A stretch of DNA of 64,000 nucleotides from Hymenobacter piscis (GTDB lineage Bacteria; Bacteroidota; Bacteroidia; Cytophagales; Hymenobacteraceae), in assembly GCF_018760735.1 (NCBI RefSeq), contig NZ_JAHHZN010000022.1, positions 1 through 64,000 on the forward strand. Reading direction: 5' to 3'. Below the pieces are notes generated by a model. That model saw only the letters and a list, made by a program, of their open reading frames with translations, had not been told where the DNA came from and ran no database searches. Below are positions 25,761-34,550 of the stretch, piece after piece; the stretch's first letter is position 1; each line of letters begins with the position of its first letter. Position numbers and translations under genes: made by a program.

Positions 25761-25967
25761 TTATCTGGAACAGGTGCTGATGCCGAACGGCTTGTAGAGC
25801 GGGCAGAAGCCCACGAAGCTCGTCAGCACAAAGATACCGGCTACCACGAGCAGTCCGGTAGCTATCGGCCCGCTCAGCGTGCCGGTCAGGTACAGGACAA
25901 GGACGGTGAGGGCGGCTACTACCCGCAGGGCGCGGTCGGCGGTGCCCATGTTACGACGAAAAAGCAT
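25761..25967 (-). CDS. DUF2892 (YgaP-type) small membrane protein
   Basis: A protein of 68 residues: MLFRRNMGTADRALRVVAAL, then two membrane helices (about 11-30 and 33-50) and a Cys-containing end VGFCPLYKPFGISTC. This matches the DUF2892 signature, in which the Cys-Pro lies after the second helix. Members often accompany rhodaneses and may help sulfur or thiosulfate transfer at the membrane. It is first in the operon with the Crp/Fnr gene (3-base gap). ATG 25967 is chosen because upstream in-frame residues look non-coding. Confidence 0.85.
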   Translation of the reverse strand: MLFRRNMGTADRALRVVAALTVLVLYLTGTLSGPIATGLLVVAGIFVLTSFVGFCPLYKPFGISTCSR

Positions 25968-26111
25968 GGTTGAATCAATAATTGATGAACAGGCAAGTGT
26001 ACCACTCACGGGCCAGTCGTTTCATGACTTTTCTTATCCTGTGACCTGATTCTGATCATGCTTACTTCGCCTCAAGGGAACGTGTGACTTCTGGTTGCCC
26101 TCCCGGACTCG
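25968..26111. promoter_or_regulatory. junction between chromosome and conjugative element; possible second Crp-like half-site
   Basis: These 144 bases lie between the leftward DUF2892 gene and the end of the leftward primase gene. TGACTTTTCTTA at 26025-26036 shares 10 of 12 bases with the core of the palindrome at 25039-25050 and lies 58 bases upstream of the DUF2892 start. The left end of the mobile element should lie in or near this gap; no tRNA or direct repeat is visible. Confidence 0.4.
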
Positions 26112-27494
26112 TCATCCGAGGCGACGCGTAAACCGGGTGCGCTCCTTGACCTCGTTCACCCCATCCCTGTGCCCCCCACCCAGCTCGCGCTGCACCACCT
26201 GCTGCAACTGGTCCTGCTTCAGGTCCTGGTTCCAGTCCTTGCCCTGGCTTTTCACGATTTCCACCCGGTGCCCGAAGGCCAGTGTTCGGATGGCTGCCTG
26301 GTTAAAAGCCTGCAGCGCCGCCGGGCTCATGGGCAGGTGAAACTGGTAGGTGTGGGCGTCCACCTTCTGGGAGTGGATGAGCTCATCACGCAGGGTCGGA
26401 CTCGTGGCCGGCGTACCGGGGGCTCCGTTAGCCTGGCGGAACTGCTGACTCGTCTGCTCGTTGTACGCCTGCAGCTGCCGGGTTAGCGCCTGCACGCCGG
26501 CCGGCTGGGGCGCCACGATTTCGACGGTCAGTTGGTGCTCATGCTCGCGCACCGCTTTCATCGGGTTCTGGTCGCTGGCCAGGCCCGCCAGCAGCCGCGT
26601 ATCGAAGTGGTGGCCTTGGGTGTCATTATCGAACGCGGCCCGGATGGCCGGAATCTGCTCCTCGCGCAGCAGCCGCTGCAGCTCAAAAATCTTGTTCTGG
26701 GTGAGCGTACCGGCGGTGGAAGCGTACAGGGCGCTTTCCTCAGGGTGCAGCTGCGCGTAAGACAGCGTATCGAGGGCCGACTCGCTGACCACGAGTACCG
26801 TGGTGGGCCGGCCTTCGGGTAGCCGGCTCAGCCACAGCGAGCGGGAAAACTGGCTTTCCGGCGCCTGCCCCTTGAAGCCTGCGCCTTTGAGTTCCAATCC
26901 TACTACCCGCCCTTCGTGGTAGGCCGGGAAGGCCGTGTTAACGAATGTTTTGGGCGGCAGACCCGCCCGCTGCACGGTGTGCCGGTGATTGAGGATGCGC
27001 CCGACGAACTGCGGATGCCGCAGCGTAACCTGGCTGATGCCCCGCCCTTCGAGGTACGTACTGTCTTCCAGCGGCCGGCAGTCCCTGGTGAAGATGCTGT
27101 GGAACTTCTCGCCGGGGGCGGTTTCGGCAATAGGTGGCAAATTAAGCCGAGGCCGCTGCGCCTCGGGCAGGTTCAGGTAGGCGCGGAAGTGGTCGTTGAC
27201 GGCCTGCCACAGGTTGCGGCCCGGCGGCTGGGCAATACCGGCAATGCGGCCCGAGCTTACCCGGTTCTTCATCCAGTCGATGACGCTGCCCTTGTCGCTC
27301 TCATCCTGGGCGTTGAAGTACATCCAGTCGCCACCCCGGCCCTTGAACACGACCAGGGTATCATCGCCCTCGAATACGTGCCACTTGCCCCGGCCCAGGT
27401 GCTCCCCTTTTTTGAGGGTGTAACCGAAATGGCTCAGTAGCTCGGGCAACTCCACCTGCTGCTTGATTTTCTGAAAGGTCAGCTCGTGTTCCAT
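26112..27494 (-). CDS. Toprim-domain primase-like protein of the conjugative element
   Basis: A protein of 460 residues. The N-terminal part (about 1-75; LPELLSHFGYTLKKGEHLGRGKWHVFEGDD) resembles the DUF3991-type primase N-terminus but without a zinc-finger Cys set. The Toprim domain (about 210-310) carries the acidic motif VLVVSESALDTLSYAQLHP and IRAAFDNDTQGHHFD. The remainder is helical. Such proteins are encoded in Bacteroidetes conjugative transposons and are thought to prime DNA synthesis after transfer. The gene follows the DUF3945 gene by 105 bases. Activity is inferred from fold alone. Confidence 0.8.
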   Translation of the reverse strand: MEHELTFQKIKQQVELPELLSHFGYTLKKGEHLGRGKWHVFEGDDTLVVFKGRGGDWMYFNAQDESDKGSVIDWMKNRVSSGRIAGIAQPPGRNLWQAVNDHFRAYLNLPEAQRPRLNLPPIAETAPGEKFHSIFTRDCRPLEDSTYLEGRGISQVTLRHPQFVGRILNHRHTVQRAGLPPKTFVNTAFPAYHEGRVVGLELKGAGFKGQAPESQFSRSLWLSRLPEGRPTTVLVVSESALDTLSYAQLHPEESALYASTAGTLTQNKIFELQRLLREEQIPAIRAAFDNDTQGHHFDTRLLAGLASDQNPMKAVREHEHQLTVEIVAPQPAGVQALTRQLQAYNEQTSQQFRQANGAPGTPATSPTLRDELIHSQKVDAHTYQFHLPMSPAALQAFNQAAIRTLAFGHRVEIVKSQGKDWNQDLKQDQLQQVVQRELGGGHRDGVNEVKERTRFTRRLG

Positions 27495-27599
27495 GGCGTG
27501 GGAATAGATTAAGCTGGGCAATACCCGGAAAAAAGTAGCCCGGAAAAGAGCTTCCGGGCTTGAGTTAATCAGATGATGGCGTGGAAGTAATTGGGGCGC

Positions 27600-29414
27600 T
27601 TAGTGGCGCGGTCCCCGGGCTTTCACCGGCATCGTTTGCTCTTTGGCCGGTGTGGCTGCCACCGTCTTGGTAGCGGCTGATGCCGCTTGCTGCGGCGCCA
27701 GCCGCTGGTCCACCTCATGCGCGGCGGGACGCACTTCGATGCAGGCCTTGGCGGCGTTTACCTGCACGGTGCCGTCGAACTGCCGGCCCCCGTCGCCGCT
27801 GGCCATACCGGCCAGGGCCACCACTTTGCCCTCGCGCAGGTCGTGGTGCTGCTCGGGCGTGAGCTTGACGCCGGCAATGGTGCCGTGCAGCGTCACCTTG
27901 TCCTCGGGCAGAATCACCACCTTGTTCATGGCCTTGTCCACGGCCACGTAGCCGTTGTAGGGGCGGCCCTGCTCGTCCTTGAGGCCGCGCAGCAGGCCGG
28001 CGCTGCCCTCGGTTTCCAGCCGCTGGCGCTGCTCGGGCGTAAAGGGCAGCCCCCCAATCTCGCCCGGAATCATCAGCCGGGCCTGGGGCAACTCCATTTT
28101 CAGCGTGGCCGTGCCGTCAGCTTCGCGGCGCAGCACCATTTTGCCCTCAAACCGAACGGGTTCCTGGTCCGACCGGCCCGTTACCTGCATGGCCAGCAAG
28201 TCGGTTTGCCGCCCGCTCAGCAGCTTTTCTAGCTGCCCGCTCTGCTTCAGCGTCTGCAGGGACAGACCCAGTGAAGCCAGCACCTGCTGCGGCACGTCGC
28301 TGGCCTGGAATGGCAGGGCGACGGGTGCCGGCGGGGCTATCACCTCATCAGGGGTCGGCTTGCCGGGGTCGGCGACGGCCACTGCGTGGGCATTCAGGGC
28401 AGCTGGCGCTTGGTCGGGCACCGCTTCCGCCTGGGCAGTGCCCGCCTTGCGAAGCAGGCGCGCCTGCAAGTCCTGTCGGGTTTGCTCGTAGTCCACTTCC
28501 AGGTGCTGCCGAGTCTTCGGGCCGCCGTTCAGGTGGGCGTAGAAGTTCTTCAGAAAGGCTGACGCCGGGTTGCCGCTGGTGTCAATGTCAAAAATGCTTT
28601 TCCCGTCGCGCAGCACCTGCTCGGTGGTCTTGCCCTGCTGCTGGGCCAGCTGCTGCACGCGCTGCTCGGCTGCGGCCTGCTGCCCCTGCTCCAGGACGGT
28701 TAGCGCGTGCTTGGGCACGGCCGCGAGCTGGGCGCTCAGCGCATCCCACTGATCGGCGCCGAATGCCTGCCGCACCTGCTTGCTGCGCGGGGGCTCGTAG
28801 CCGTCATCGTAGCCCGCCTCCTGCCGGCGGGCGGCCGCCTGCTCCGGCTTTTCTACCACGGCCACGCCGTGGCCCACCTGCCGCAGGCCCTGCAGCGTTG
28901 CTTCCAGCTGACCCAGCTTGTTGGACTCCGGATCGTAGCTAACGGCAAAGCCCCCCGTGAGTTTGCCCGCCGGGTTGCGCTCGAACTGCAGCGCGCCCAC
29001 GGCTACGCCGGCTTCGCGCAGCTGGTCAAGGTAAGCGCGCATCTCCAGCAGCGGGGCCACCTCGGCGCCCTTCTGCTGCCAGGTGATGCGCAATTCGCCC
29101 ACGGGCGCCGCAGCTGCCATATCGATAGCCTGGCCGGGGACGGCAGCCTGCTGCCCCTCCCCTACCGGTGGCGCCTGCCCCTGCGGGATGTTGCTTGGTT
29201 GCTCTGTCAGGCCGGCCGGTCGCTCATCGGGTATCAACGCCGCAAGGACTTTATCAGCGGCTGGCGTATTGCCCGGATTGGAAACTACCTGGTCGCTCCC
29301 TTGAATAGGTTGCGGTGGGGCCTGGGCCTGCTCGGTAGCCAAAGACTCAGTTTGTTCGCCGGTCTGCGCCTGGGTCACCGGCGCTGGGGTCATCTCGTCA
29401 TCTTGCTCAGCCAT
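27600..29414 (-). CDS. DUF4099/DUF3945 domain protein of the conjugative element
   Basis: A protein of 604 residues starting at ATG 29414. Low-complexity Gln/Ala/Pro-rich sequence (about 1-100) leads into a region with YDDGYEPPRSKQVRQAFGADQWD. The DUF4099-like part (about 395-510) has the hallmark LPFQASDVPQQVLASLGLSL. Its DUF3945 end repeats the pattern LTPEQHHDLREGKVVALAGM. Proteins of this kind recur in conjugative transposons of Bacteroidetes beside the Toprim protein and mobilisation genes. Their function is unknown; DNA processing during transfer is a guess. Confidence 0.75.
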   Translation of the reverse strand: MAEQDDEMTPAPVTQAQTGEQTESLATEQAQAPPQPIQGSDQVVSNPGNTPAADKVLAALIPDERPAGLTEQPSNIPQGQAPPVGEGQQAAVPGQAIDMAAAAPVGELRITWQQKGAEVAPLLEMRAYLDQLREAGVAVGALQFERNPAGKLTGGFAVSYDPESNKLGQLEATLQGLRQVGHGVAVVEKPEQAAARRQEAGYDDGYEPPRSKQVRQAFGADQWDALSAQLAAVPKHALTVLEQGQQAAAEQRVQQLAQQQGKTTEQVLRDGKSIFDIDTSGNPASAFLKNFYAHLNGGPKTRQHLEVDYEQTRQDLQARLLRKAGTAQAEAVPDQAPAALNAHAVAVADPGKPTPDEVIAPPAPVALPFQASDVPQQVLASLGLSLQTLKQSGQLEKLLSGRQTDLLAMQVTGRSDQEPVRFEGKMVLRREADGTATLKMELPQARLMIPGEIGGLPFTPEQRQRLETEGSAGLLRGLKDEQGRPYNGYVAVDKAMNKVVILPEDKVTLHGTIAGVKLTPEQHHDLREGKVVALAGMASGDGGRQFDGTVQVNAAKACIEVRPAAHEVDQRLAPQQAASAATKTVAATPAKEQTMPVKARGPRH

Positions 29415-29632
29415 CGGAAAGTAGAATAGAGTAAGGAAAAAGCCGCCCGACCGCTTAGCACGGGGCTGGGCAGCCCGTAATTCGACTTGGGCAAACCTAT
29501 CCGTCACCAGTAGACGCGCAGCAGAAACTTGACGAGTGGTCGGAATTGGCAGGTAAGGTGCCGGCTGGGTACACGAACGGCATCGTCAGGCCAGCCCATT
29601 TCCGTCGTCGCACCCAAGCAATCCCAACAGCC
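29415..29632. other. 218-base intergenic gap in the mobilisation region
   Basis: Lies between the coupling-protein gene and the DUF3945 gene, all read leftwards. No gene, repeat or clear terminator is seen. Confidence 0.5.
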
Positions 29633-31642
29633 TTACTGCTCGGCTTTCTCTTTGATCAGATGACGCAGCGACGGGTCCTGCTTGATGCGGGTCAGCTCGC
29701 GGGCGCACAGCTCCTTCACGTCCGTTTTCACGCGGTTGAAGTTGGCCTTAATCATCTCTTCGGCCTCATCCTTACCCGTCGCCGGGTTAATGAAGCTGGT
29801 AATGTCGGGGATGGGCTGGTAGCCGCTGGCTTCCGCTGTCACGGCCTTTACGTCCACCTGGATGCGGGCATGAAACACCTTCTGCTCGATTTCCTCGCCG
29901 AAGTTGTCGGCCACTGCCCCCACGAAATTGCCCTGGGTGAGGTTGGCAATGGTGCTGGCCGGAATCATGCTGTCCATCTGCGTCGACAGGCTGGTGCTCG
30001 TCTCGCGCATATTGATGCTCAGGCTCTGGCGCCGCTGCAGAATCTTGCCGAACCGTTCGCTCAGCCACTTGCCGCTGTTGCCCGACACCTGCCCGCTGAA
30101 CACGTTACCCACCGTGTTCTTAATGACCTCGGCCTCCTTTTGCCCGTAGTCGCGCTCCAGCTGCGAGAAGTCCTGGAAGCCCAGGCAGGTACTCACCTTG
30201 TTGCTGCGGGCCGTGGCAATGAGGTTATCGAGACCCTTGAAGTAAATGGTGGGCAGCTCATCAATGATAAGCGACGACTTGCGCTTGCCCTTCTGGTTGA
30301 CCAGCTTCACCAGCCGGGCGTTGTAGAGGCCCAGCGCGGCCCCGTAGATGGCCTGCCGCTCGGGGTTGTTGCCCACGCACAATACCTTGGGCTCCTCGTT
30401 ACTGTTGATGTCTAAGGTGAAATCGTTGCCCGACATCACCCAGTAGAGCTGAGGCGAGGCCAGCCGGCTCAGCGGAATCCGGGCCGAGGCAATCTGCCCT
30501 TCCAGCTGCTCAATGGCGTCCTTCTGAAACGCCGACACGAAAGGCTTGACCAGGTTCTCAATTTCCGGGTAGGAGGCCAGCACCGGGAAAATCTCCTCGT
30601 AGTCACGGCTCAGAAACTCGATGACGTGGGGGAAGGTGCAGTACTTGCCCTTCTCGAACAGCTTCAGAAACCAGATGATGGCCGCCACGAAGTTGATGGG
30701 CGATTCCACAAAAAAGTCCCCCTGCTTCTGAATCCAGCTCTTGTTCAGGTTCAGCATGATGGTCGACGCGCTTTCGTAGGCGTCCACGATGTCGGTCATC
30801 AGCTCGGGCAGCAGAGGATTGCAGCGGTGGCTTTTGCGGGGGTTGTCGAAGTTGATGACGTAGAAGCCCACCGGCCTATCGAACTTGTCCTGGTGACGCA
30901 GCAGCGTGTTGTAGCAGATGCGGCTCAGGTCGTCAAACTTGTAGTCGTAGATGTACATGCAGAAGCCTTTGGCTAGGTGCTGCCGGATGAACTCGTTGAT
31001 AATGGCGAAGCTTTTGCCCGAGCCGGGGGTACCCAGCACCATCGTGGCCCGAAACGGATTCACCACGTTCAGCCAGCCGCGGTGCTTCTTGCCGCGCAGC
31101 TGGTACTCGGTGCGCAGATTCACCGAGTACTCGTTCTCCAGTAGCCGCTCCTCCTGCGGAAAGCTCTCATTGTCCTTGTTGAAGATGTCCTTCAACAGGT
31201 CGTTGTTGAACAGCCGGCTCAGCCACGCCCCGGCACTCAGCAAGAGCAGAAAGCCCGTCGTCAGCAGCCCGGCGTAAAGGACCGTCGTCAGCCCCGCCCC
31301 CAGCGTCAGCCCGCGCACCGCATCCGCCCCGAAGAGCAGTAGCAGCCCCAGCGCGGCGGAGCCCGCCACCGTCCGGCCTTTAAGCTCCTGGTTAGCCCGC
31401 CCCCGCGTGCCCAGACAGCTGAGCAGCAGGAATACTACGGCCAGGCTCTTGCTCACCCAGCTGGCTTTGAACAGAAACGTATTGCGCGTGAAGCTTTCCA
31501 GCAGGTGCTCTACCACGCCCGTCGTCCAGCCCAGAGAGCGGAAGTAGCCAAAGCAGTAGTAGTAGATGTTTACGGCCAGCAGCCCGATGGCCAGCAGGCG
31601 CATAAACTCCATGATTTTCCGTAACCCCTTTTCGTCTTCCAT
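29633..31642 (-). CDS. VirD4/TraG-type coupling protein (CTnDOT MobC type)
   Basis: A protein of 669 residues. About four N-terminal membrane helices (about 10-155) are followed by a P-loop ATPase: Walker A LGTPGSGKS (about 215), Walker B-like SLIIDELPTIYFKG, and FQDFSQLERDYGQKEAEVIK of the TraG/TraM recognition type. It is a type IV coupling protein linking the relaxase-DNA complex to the conjugation channel. In CTnDOT-like elements this gene is called mobC and follows the relaxase, as here (132 bases downstream). An in-frame TTG at 31666 is less likely than the ATG at 31642. Confidence 0.92.
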   Translation of the reverse strand: MEDEKGLRKIMEFMRLLAIGLLAVNIYYYCFGYFRSLGWTTGVVEHLLESFTRNTFLFKASWVSKSLAVVFLLLSCLGTRGRANQELKGRTVAGSAALGLLLLFGADAVRGLTLGAGLTTVLYAGLLTTGFLLLLSAGAWLSRLFNNDLLKDIFNKDNESFPQEERLLENEYSVNLRTEYQLRGKKHRGWLNVVNPFRATMVLGTPGSGKSFAIINEFIRQHLAKGFCMYIYDYKFDDLSRICYNTLLRHQDKFDRPVGFYVINFDNPRKSHRCNPLLPELMTDIVDAYESASTIMLNLNKSWIQKQGDFFVESPINFVAAIIWFLKLFEKGKYCTFPHVIEFLSRDYEEIFPVLASYPEIENLVKPFVSAFQKDAIEQLEGQIASARIPLSRLASPQLYWVMSGNDFTLDINSNEEPKVLCVGNNPERQAIYGAALGLYNARLVKLVNQKGKRKSSLIIDELPTIYFKGLDNLIATARSNKVSTCLGFQDFSQLERDYGQKEAEVIKNTVGNVFSGQVSGNSGKWLSERFGKILQRRQSLSINMRETSTSLSTQMDSMIPASTIANLTQGNFVGAVADNFGEEIEQKVFHARIQVDVKAVTAEASGYQPIPDITSFINPATGKDEAEEMIKANFNRVKTDVKELCARELTRIKQDPSLRHLIKEKAEQ

Positions 31643-31774
31643 CGCTTGAACCACTTGGTGAATCAAGCAACTTACCGCCTCGCCTTACCTCTGGCACGGA
31701 TTACTTGACGAGCGGTTTAAAGTCAGCGGTGAGGTGCACGCTCAGCACACGAAGGGTGACACCGCCTGCCCTGT

Positions 31775-32644
31775 CTACTGCCTACGCCCCTTCCGGCGGG
31801 CTTGCTTCGGCCGTTCCGGCGGCGCCGGCTGGGGCAGCGCGGTTGATACCCTGGGACGAGCCTTCCGCTCAGCTCCCGGCTCCATAACCGGCTTCACGGA
31901 TGCCGCCAGGGCCTCCCGCAGCTGCGCGCCTTTGTAGCCTACTTCCTGGCCCCGCAGGGCCACTCCTTCCGTTGCAAAGCTGACGCCGCGCAATACCCCG
32001 CCCTTGTCGTGGCTGTAGCGAATCTCGATGGCTAGTTTTTGCAATTGCAAAGCCAGCCACTGCTCCCCTCCCCTATCCGACTGGCGCAGCAATTGCGCCA
32101 ACGCCTGGCTTACCCGCTGCCGTGCCGCCTCCCTGGTGGGGTCCAGTGCCTTCAGACTGCGTCGCCTTTCGGGCAGCGGGTCCATGCCCAGCTCCTGGCT
32201 TATCTGCCGCGTGACGGCCGGCTGCCGGTAGAAATTATTATCCGTGCGCAACGCCGGGCCGCCGTCAATTGGAACCCGGTTCAGGTAGATGTGCACGTGG
32301 GCGTGCTGCTTGTCCCGGTGCTCATACACGACTATCTGGTGCCGCTCAATCGGGGCTCCCATCAGTTCACAATAGCGTTTGGCCGCCGCTACCTTCTGCG
32401 CCTGACTAACGACCTCACCGGCCTTCCACGAAAGCACCGTATGCCACACGGGTTTCTGCACGCGCTTGCTCCGCGCCGCCACGGCCTGCATATCCTGCGC
32501 CATCTCTTTCGGGCTTCCCGGAATCACGTTGGACACCACTAGCAGCGGCGCCTGACCGGGCTCTTTACCCCTTCCCTGCCGCTGCCCAGCCCCGTACGTT
32601 AGCGCGCCCTCGAAGTCGCTACCCGTGATGGTTTTCGCAATCAT
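31775..32644 (-). CDS. MOBP-type relaxase / mobilisation nuclease
   Basis: A protein of 289 residues. The relaxase domain starts MIAKTITGSDFEGALTYGAG, and H68 (WHTVLSW) precedes the metal-binding triad H114-x-H116-x-H118 with N122 (HAHVHIYLNRV). The nucleophilic Tyr is probably Y17 in ALTYGAG. It nicks oriT and stays bound to the strand. At 289 residues it is short, as is typical of Bacteroides MobB-like relaxases. It overlaps the upstream accessory gene by 4 bases (ATGA), so the two are translationally coupled. Confidence 0.92.
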   Translation of the reverse strand: MIAKTITGSDFEGALTYGAGQRQGRGKEPGQAPLLVVSNVIPGSPKEMAQDMQAVAARSKRVQKPVWHTVLSWKAGEVVSQAQKVAAAKRYCELMGAPIERHQIVVYEHRDKQHAHVHIYLNRVPIDGGPALRTDNNFYRQPAVTRQISQELGMDPLPERRRSLKALDPTREAARQRVSQALAQLLRQSDRGGEQWLALQLQKLAIEIRYSHDKGGVLRGVSFATEGVALRGQEVGYKGAQLREALAASVKPVMEPGAERKARPRVSTALPQPAPPERPKQARRKGRRQ

Positions 32645-32964
32645 ACTAAGTAACCTCTAATAATTTTAAGCGCCTCTACCAGCTGCGCCTCATGGTTGCT
32701 AAACGACTTTCCAGCCTGGGCCAGGCGGGCAATCTGATTAAGATTAGTGCCAATGCCAACCAACTGCCGCCGTAAGTCCGGCGGCACACTTTCCTTTATC
32801 TCTGCGCCCCGTCCAACATCGCGCAAATACGCTGATACCTTTTTGTAACCGGCTGCCTGCGCTTTCTCTTGCAGTTTCCTTTTTTCATCCGGGCTCACGC
32901 GTACATCAATGCGCAGCGTGCGCGCGGCTTCAGTGGTGGTTTCATCTGACTTTTCTGCTTTCAT
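32641..32964 (-). CDS. MobC/NikA-like relaxosome accessory protein (ribbon-helix-helix)
   Basis: A protein of 107 residues. A ribbon-helix-helix start (TLRIDVRVSPDEKRKLQEKA, AGYKKVSAYLRDVGRG) is followed by the bacterial mobilisation MobC pattern LRRQLVGIGTNLNQIARLAQ. It binds oriT and helps the relaxase. The gene directly precedes the relaxase (4-base overlap). A perfect inverted repeat that could be oriT lies 118 bases upstream at 33082. Confidence 0.9.
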   Translation of the reverse strand: MKAEKSDETTTEAARTLRIDVRVSPDEKRKLQEKAQAAGYKKVSAYLRDVGRGAEIKESVPPDLRRQLVGIGTNLNQIARLAQAGKSFSNHEAQLVEALKIIRGYLV

Positions 32965-33081
32965 AAGCTACTTACTACACTTGATGACGAATAGGCTGCC
33001 AAAAAGCAACCGCAACCCTATTACGCAAATTTAAGCAGCTAAAGTTAGCAAGCCAAGCCCTGTGAGCCTGCGAACAGGGCG

Positions 33082-33125
33082 ATGTCATTGAATCGGGCAA
33101 ACGAAGTTTGTCCGGACAATGACAT
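33082..33125. other. candidate oriT: inverted repeat upstream of the mobilisation genes
   Basis: ATGTCATTG (33082-33090) pairs perfectly with CAATGACAT (33117-33125). A self-complementary TTGTCCGGACAA (33108-33119) overlaps the right arm. Position just upstream of the relaxosome gene makes it the best visible candidate for the relaxase binding and nick region; no nick site can be named. Confidence 0.45.
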
Positions 33126-33192
33126 GGCTTGCTTACCGATGAACGAGCCGATGGAACGAGGTCGTTGAACGGGGCTAGGACTAGAATTACAA

Positions 33193-33675
33193 TGCTTCTT
33201 TGCATCCTTGCTTCGATGCTTCAATGAAGCACTACTAGATACAGTTGTTATGAGCTATATCAGATTACAGCAGGCAGCTGGTACTGATACTGATAACCTA
33301 CATATTATGCTTCTTAACTTCACTGCTTCAATGCTTCATAGTCTCACAGATAAAGGTAGTAAGAGCGATTGGCTGGTGGCAAAATTCTGCTTCGGTGCTT
33401 CAACACTTCATTGCTTCGAACAAACAGTAAATAATCACAAATTTTGCTTCAATGCTTCATTGCATCATTGCTTCTACTACACACTGACTTTTTGCTTCAT
33501 TGAAGCATTGACTCAATACTTCAATGATAATTTGCTTCGCAACTTCTACGAGTCATCGACACAGTGTATCTTTGAGGCACTGCTTCTCTGTCGCAGCGAA
33601 TCAGCCACTAGTTGAAACATTGAAGCAGTGATACATTGCTTCAATGCTTCAGAGACACCAAGACACATAGAAGCA
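33193..33675. repeat. array of TGCTTC / GAAGCA words (iteron or centromere-like)
   Basis: About twenty copies of TGCTTC(A) or its complement lie within 480 AT-rich bases. Direct pairs are 8 bases apart, for example 33209/33217, 33324/33332, 33445/33453 and 33637/33645. Two near-perfect 15-base palindromes occur, TGCTTCAATGAAGCA at 33217-33231 and TGCTTCATTGAAGCA at 33493-33507. The array ends 49 bases before the ParA gene. Base composition is unlike the neighbouring genes. It looks like a partition site (parS/parC) or replication iterons, not coding DNA. Confidence 0.8.
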
Positions 33676-33723
33676 CTGACACGTAGTTACAACTGTAACC
33701 GCCCCAACAACCACTCGCCGCTT

Positions 33724-34539
33724 ATGAAAAACACTCGGGTACTAGCCTTTGCCACTCAGAAGGGTGGAGCGGGCAAATCCACCATCGGCACGCACGTCGC
33801 TTCGGCGCTCTGCTACCTCTACGGCTATAAGGTAGCGATGCTCGACTGCGACTATCCGCAGAACACCCTGCACGCCTACCGCAACCACGAGCAGCAGTTG
33901 CTGCAATCCGATATAGCTTTCCAGGAACGGCTCATCAAGCAGGGAGTAACGCCGTACCCGATTGCTATTTCAAGCGTGGAAAAGGCCGTGGAGGCCATTG
34001 ATACCCTGGCCGAGCAGGAGTTCGATTTTATCCTGGTGGATACGCCCGGCACGGTCAACGTTGTGGGGTTGAGTGAACTGCTGGAGCGGGTAGACTACAT
34101 TTTCCTGCCCATGGAACCGGATATGGGCACTATTGCCTCCACGATGTCCTACATGCACATTCTGGGCAACTTCACCCATCAGCAGCGGCCGGAGTCCAAC
34201 CTGCAAGGCTTTTACGCCTTCTGGAACAAATTCCTCAAGGCAGAAAAGCGGACGGTTTACACCAAAACCGCCGAGCTGTTTCGTGAGAAGGGCTACCCGC
34301 TGCTCAACAGCCGGGTAGAGTCCCTGGTCAGCATCAAGGACAAGCGCTCCACGATGTTTCCCATGCCGGAGAGGGAGTTGGGTAGACTCGGCCTGGGCAG
34401 CCTGATTACGGAAATTCTGGAGCTGGTGCTCGGCAAGGGCACCGTTACCCCCTCGGGCAAACCCATCGACTTCACGCCCACGGAATTTGAGCAGCCCGCC
34501 CCCGCTGCCACTGCAACCCTCGACGATAACGCTAACTAA
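33724..34539 (+). CDS. ParA-family ATPase (TraA-like)
   Basis: A protein of 271 residues starting MKNTRVLAFATQKGGAGKST, with the deviant Walker A KGGAGKST (K13, K18). The family's Walker A' (VAMLDCDYPQNTLHAYR) and Walker B (FDFILVDTPGTVN) follow. In CTnDOT-like elements a ParA homologue (TraA) begins the transfer operon; on plasmids ParA segregates DNA. It is preceded by the TGCTTC array and followed after 11 bases by a DUF3408-like gene that may be its DNA-binding partner. ATG 33724 is chosen because upstream in-frame sequence is repeat DNA. Confidence 0.92.
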   Translation: MKNTRVLAFATQKGGAGKSTIGTHVASALCYLYGYKVAMLDCDYPQNTLHAYRNHEQQLLQSDIAFQERLIKQGVTPYPIAISSVEKAVEAIDTLAEQEFDFILVDTPGTVNVVGLSELLERVDYIFLPMEPDMGTIASTMSYMHILGNFTHQQRPESNLQGFYAFWNKFLKAEKRTVYTKTAELFREKGYPLLNSRVESLVSIKDKRSTMFPMPERELGRLGLGSLITEILELVLGKGTVTPSGKPIDFTPTEFEQPAPAATATLDDNAN

Positions 34540-34550
34540 CGCCCGCTCCC

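Noticed and set aside
26010..26111. tRNA gene as integration target of the element
   Set aside because: No cloverleaf arms or TTC-A T-loop are visible here, and I recognised no tRNA or rRNA gene anywhere in the window.
33208..33615. An open frame of 135 codons across the TGCTTC array
   Set aside because: Its product is rich in Cys, Phe, His and Ser because it is a translation of the repeated word (for example FCFGAS, FCFNASLHHCF). No start context or known fold is present.
33193..33675. CRISPR array
   Set aside because: Repeat units are only 6-7 bases, occur in both orientations and have irregular spacing; no cas genes are in the window.
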